NCBI GenBank assembly: GCA_965657935.1
Contig: CBFHQE010000127.1
Span: forward strand, 1-7,724
Reading direction: 5' to 3'
Source of the DNA: Maricaulis sp965657935
GTDB lineage: Bacteria; Pseudomonadota; Alphaproteobacteria; Caulobacterales; Maricaulaceae
DNA length: 7,724 nucleotides
The position numbers and the translations under genes are program-made. Positions 6,012 through 7,724 of this stretch are shown here, piece after piece. Numbering within the stretch: the first letter of the stretch is position 1; the number at the start of each line of letters is the position of its first letter. The notes beneath the pieces are model-generated. The model ran no database searches. It had not been told where the DNA came from and worked only from the letters and a program-made list of their open reading frames with translations.

Positions 6012-7619
6012 ATGACCCAGCTTGTTTCCGCGATCGATACGACTTCCGAGAGCTTCAACGCCAATCATTCCGCCATGGATGCGCTTTTGAGTGAGCTCCA
6101 GGCCAAGTCCGCAGAGGCTGCACGGGGCGGATCGGAACGCTCGCGCGAGAAACATCTGTCGCGCGGCAAGCTGTTGCCACGCGAGCGTGTCGAGCGTCTG
6201 CTGGACCCGGGTTCTGCCTTCATGGAAATCGGGGCCCTGGCGGCGAACGGCATGTATGAAGGCAATGTGCATGGTGCGGGCATGATTGCCGGCATCGGCC
6301 GTGTCTCCGGGCGCGAAGTCATGGTCGTCTGCAATGACCCGACCATCAAGGGCGGCGCCTATTACCCGATGACGGTGAAGAAGCATTTGCGGGCGCAGGA
6401 AATCGCCATGCAGAACCGTCTGCCCTGTGTCTATCTGGTGGACAGTGGCGGCGCGAACCTGCCGCACCAGGCGGATGTTTTCCCCGATCGCGAGCATTTC
6501 GGAAGGATTTTCTACAACCAGGCCAACATGTCCGCGCAGGGTATTCCGCAGATCGCGGTGGTCATGGGCTCGTGTACGGCAGGCGGTGCCTATGTGCCGG
6601 CCATGTCCGACGAGACCATCATCGTGCGCAAGCAGGGCACCATCTTCCTGGGCGGCCCGCCGCTGGTGAAGGCCGCCACGGGCGAGATCATCTCGGCCGA
6701 GGATCTGGGCGGTGCTGACGTGCATGCGCGCACGTCCGGCGTGGCCGACCATTACGCCGCCAATGACGAGCACGCCCTGCACATGGCGCGTCGCATCGTG
6801 GCCAATCTCAACACGGTGAAAAACGTCGATCTCGACGTCACGGCCAGTATTGAACCGAAATACGACCCGAGCGAGCTGGGCGGGGTGATCCCGGCCGATA
6901 TCCGTGCGCCCTATGATGTGCGTGAGGTGATCGCCCGCATCGTCGACAATTCCGAATTCGACGAGTTCAAGAAACTCTATGGCGAGACGCTGGTCACCGG
7001 CTTTGCGCGCCTCTACGGCATGCCGATCGGCATCATCGCCAATAACGGCATCCTGTTCTCAGAGAGCGCCCAGAAGGGCGCGCACTTCATCGAGCTGTGT
7101 GCCCAGCGCGGTATCCCGCTGGTCTTCCTGCAGAATATCACCGGTTTCATGGTCGGCTCGAAATACGAGGCCGGCGGTATTGCCAAGGACGGCGCCAAGC
7201 TGGTGACGGCGGTCTCGACCTATGCCGGGCCGAAATTCACCGTCATCATCGGTGGCTCCTATGGCGCGGGCAATTACGGCATGTGTGGCCGGGCCTATTC
7301 GCCGCGTTTCCTGTTCATGTGGCCCAATGCTCGGATCTCCGTGATGGGCGGCGAGCAGGCAGCCTCCGTTCTGGCCACCGTCAAGCGCGACGCCATGGAG
7401 CATCGCGGCGAGGACTGGTCTGCCGAGGAAGAGGCGAGTTTCAAGGAACCGATCCGTGAAGCCTATGAAGCCGAGGGTAATCCCTATTATTCCACGGCCC
7501 GCCTGTGGGATGACGGCATTATCGCCCCGGGCGATACCCGCCGGGTGCTGGGCCTCAGCCTGTCTGCTTCACTGAACGCACCGATCGAGAAGACCAAGTT
7601 CGGCGTCTTCCGGATGTAG
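6012..7619 (+). CDS. mccB: 3-Methylcrotonyl-CoA carboxylase, beta (carboxyltransferase) subunit
   Basis: 535 residues, cytoplasmic. It moves the carboxyl group from carboxybiotin on the alpha subunit to 3-methylcrotonyl-CoA, making 3-methylglutaconyl-CoA in leucine breakdown. Both halves of the carboxyltransferase fold are complete. The N-terminal half has VYLVDSGGANLPHQADVFPD and the oxyanion loop GSCTAGGAYVPAMSDE (Gly191-Gly192). The C-terminal half has LQNITGFMVGSKYEAGGIAK and GGSYGAGNYGMCGRAY (414-429). The ending LNAPIEKTKFGVFRM is typical of this subunit and separates it from propionyl- and acetyl-CoA carboxyltransferases; length and start agree with Pseudomonas LiuB (535 residues). ATG 6012 has only a weak AGG (6003-6005) before it. 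The biotin-carrying alpha subunit is not in the window and is expected downstream. The substrate is the product of the Ivd encoded 3.7 kb upstream. Also called liuB. Confidence 0.96.
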   Translation: MTQLVSAIDTTSESFNANHSAMDALLSELQAKSAEAARGGSERSREKHLSRGKLLPRERVERLLDPGSAFMEIGALAANGMYEGNVHGAGMIAGIGRVSGREVMVVCNDPTIKGGAYYPMTVKKHLRAQEIAMQNRLPCVYLVDSGGANLPHQADVFPDREHFGRIFYNQANMSAQGIPQIAVVMGSCTAGGAYVPAMSDETIIVRKQGTIFLGGPPLVKAATGEIISAEDLGGADVHARTSGVADHYAANDEHALHMARRIVANLNTVKNVDLDVTASIEPKYDPSELGGVIPADIRAPYDVREVIARIVDNSEFDEFKKLYGETLVTGFARLYGMPIGIIANNGILFSESAQKGAHFIELCAQRGIPLVFLQNITGFMVGSKYEAGGIAKDGAKLVTAVSTYAGPKFTVIIGGSYGAGNYGMCGRAYSPRFLFMWPNARISVMGGEQAASVLATVKRDAMEHRGEDWSAEEEASFKEPIREAYEAEGNPYYSTARLWDDGIIAPGDTRRVLGLSLSASLNAPIEKTKFGVFRM

Positions 7620-7622
7620 GTC

Positions 7623-7724
7623 ATGAGCAGGCCGCGCATCACCATCGAGATTCAGCCGGGCGAAGACGGTGGAGTGGGCGAGTTGCTGGTGCATTTCAAT
7701 GCAGCCGGTCGAGATGTGTTGCTG
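7623..7724 (+). CDS. Start of an unidentified gene, cut by the window edge
   Basis: ATG at 7623 lies three bases after the mccB stop, and the frame stays open for 34 codons to the end of the window. The visible part reads MSRPRITIEIQPGEDGGVG and continues ELLVHFNAAGRDVLL. The spacing implies cotranscription and probably coupled translation with mccB. The N-terminus does not look like the genes that usually follow in liu clusters: it has no biotin-carboxylase (mccA) or enoyl-CoA hydratase (liuC) signature. There is no good separate ribosome binding site. Too little is visible to assign a family. Confidence 0.6.
   Translation, partial: MSRPRITIEIQPGEDGGVGELLVHFNAAGRDVLL

Noticed and set aside
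5868..6782. 304-codon open frame on the minus strand
   Set aside because: Mostly antisense to mccB with His/Arg-rich shadow composition.

Overview
The window is about 7.7 kb of GC-rich bacterial DNA that looks chromosomal and alphaproteobacterial, plausibly from the Maricaulis/Hyphomonas/Caulobacter side of the class. The grounds are codon use, a promoter that fits the published Caulobacter housekeeping pattern (TTGACGS, 10-14 bases, GCTANAWC), several genes lacking a strong Shine-Dalgarno, and the protein families present. The genus is inference; there is no rRNA or marker gene to fix it. I see no tRNA, rRNA, CRISPR array, insertion sequence or phage gene.

Layout, left to right: (1) 7-1026, plus: a very acidic, low-complexity protein with two membrane segments at its C-terminus, probably continuing upstream of the window. 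(2) A hairpin and a well-formed promoter at 1050-1096, then ivd at 1104-2276, plus: isovaleryl-CoA dehydrogenase, with a probably leaderless message. (3) 2350-2859, plus: a small exported, cysteine-rich LprI/DUF1311-family protein, likely a lipoprotein. (4) 2878-4623, minus: a cyclic-nucleotide-binding-domain/patatin phospholipase of the neuropathy-target-esterase type, convergent with the previous gene. (5) 4759-4938, plus: a small one-helix membrane protein with its own promoter and ribosome binding site. (6) 4952-5605, minus: an exported, probably outer-membrane beta-barrel protein. (7) 5606-6011: a 406-base intergenic stretch with several inverted repeats and no convincing gene. (8) 6012-7619, plus: the beta (carboxyltransferase) subunit of 3-methylcrotonyl-CoA carboxylase. 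(9) 7623-7724, plus: the start of a tightly coupled gene cut by the window edge.

The metabolic thread is leucine/isovalerate breakdown. Ivd makes 3-methylcrotonyl-CoA from isovaleryl-CoA, and the carboxylase acts on that product. In many proteobacteria these genes are adjacent in one liu operon. Here they are separated by four unrelated genes on both strands, so they must be transcribed separately. The four intervening genes are mostly envelope or lipid related (lipoprotein, phospholipase, small membrane protein, outer-membrane protein), but nothing shows that they form one system.

I found no clear undescribed system. The best leads are the structured intergenic region before mccB, a 15-bp tandem duplication that gives the patatin gene a second in-frame stop, a histidine replacing the usual arginine in the patatin protein's nucleotide-binding cassette, a short G-rich motif shared by two intergenic regions, and the probably leaderless ivd promoter.
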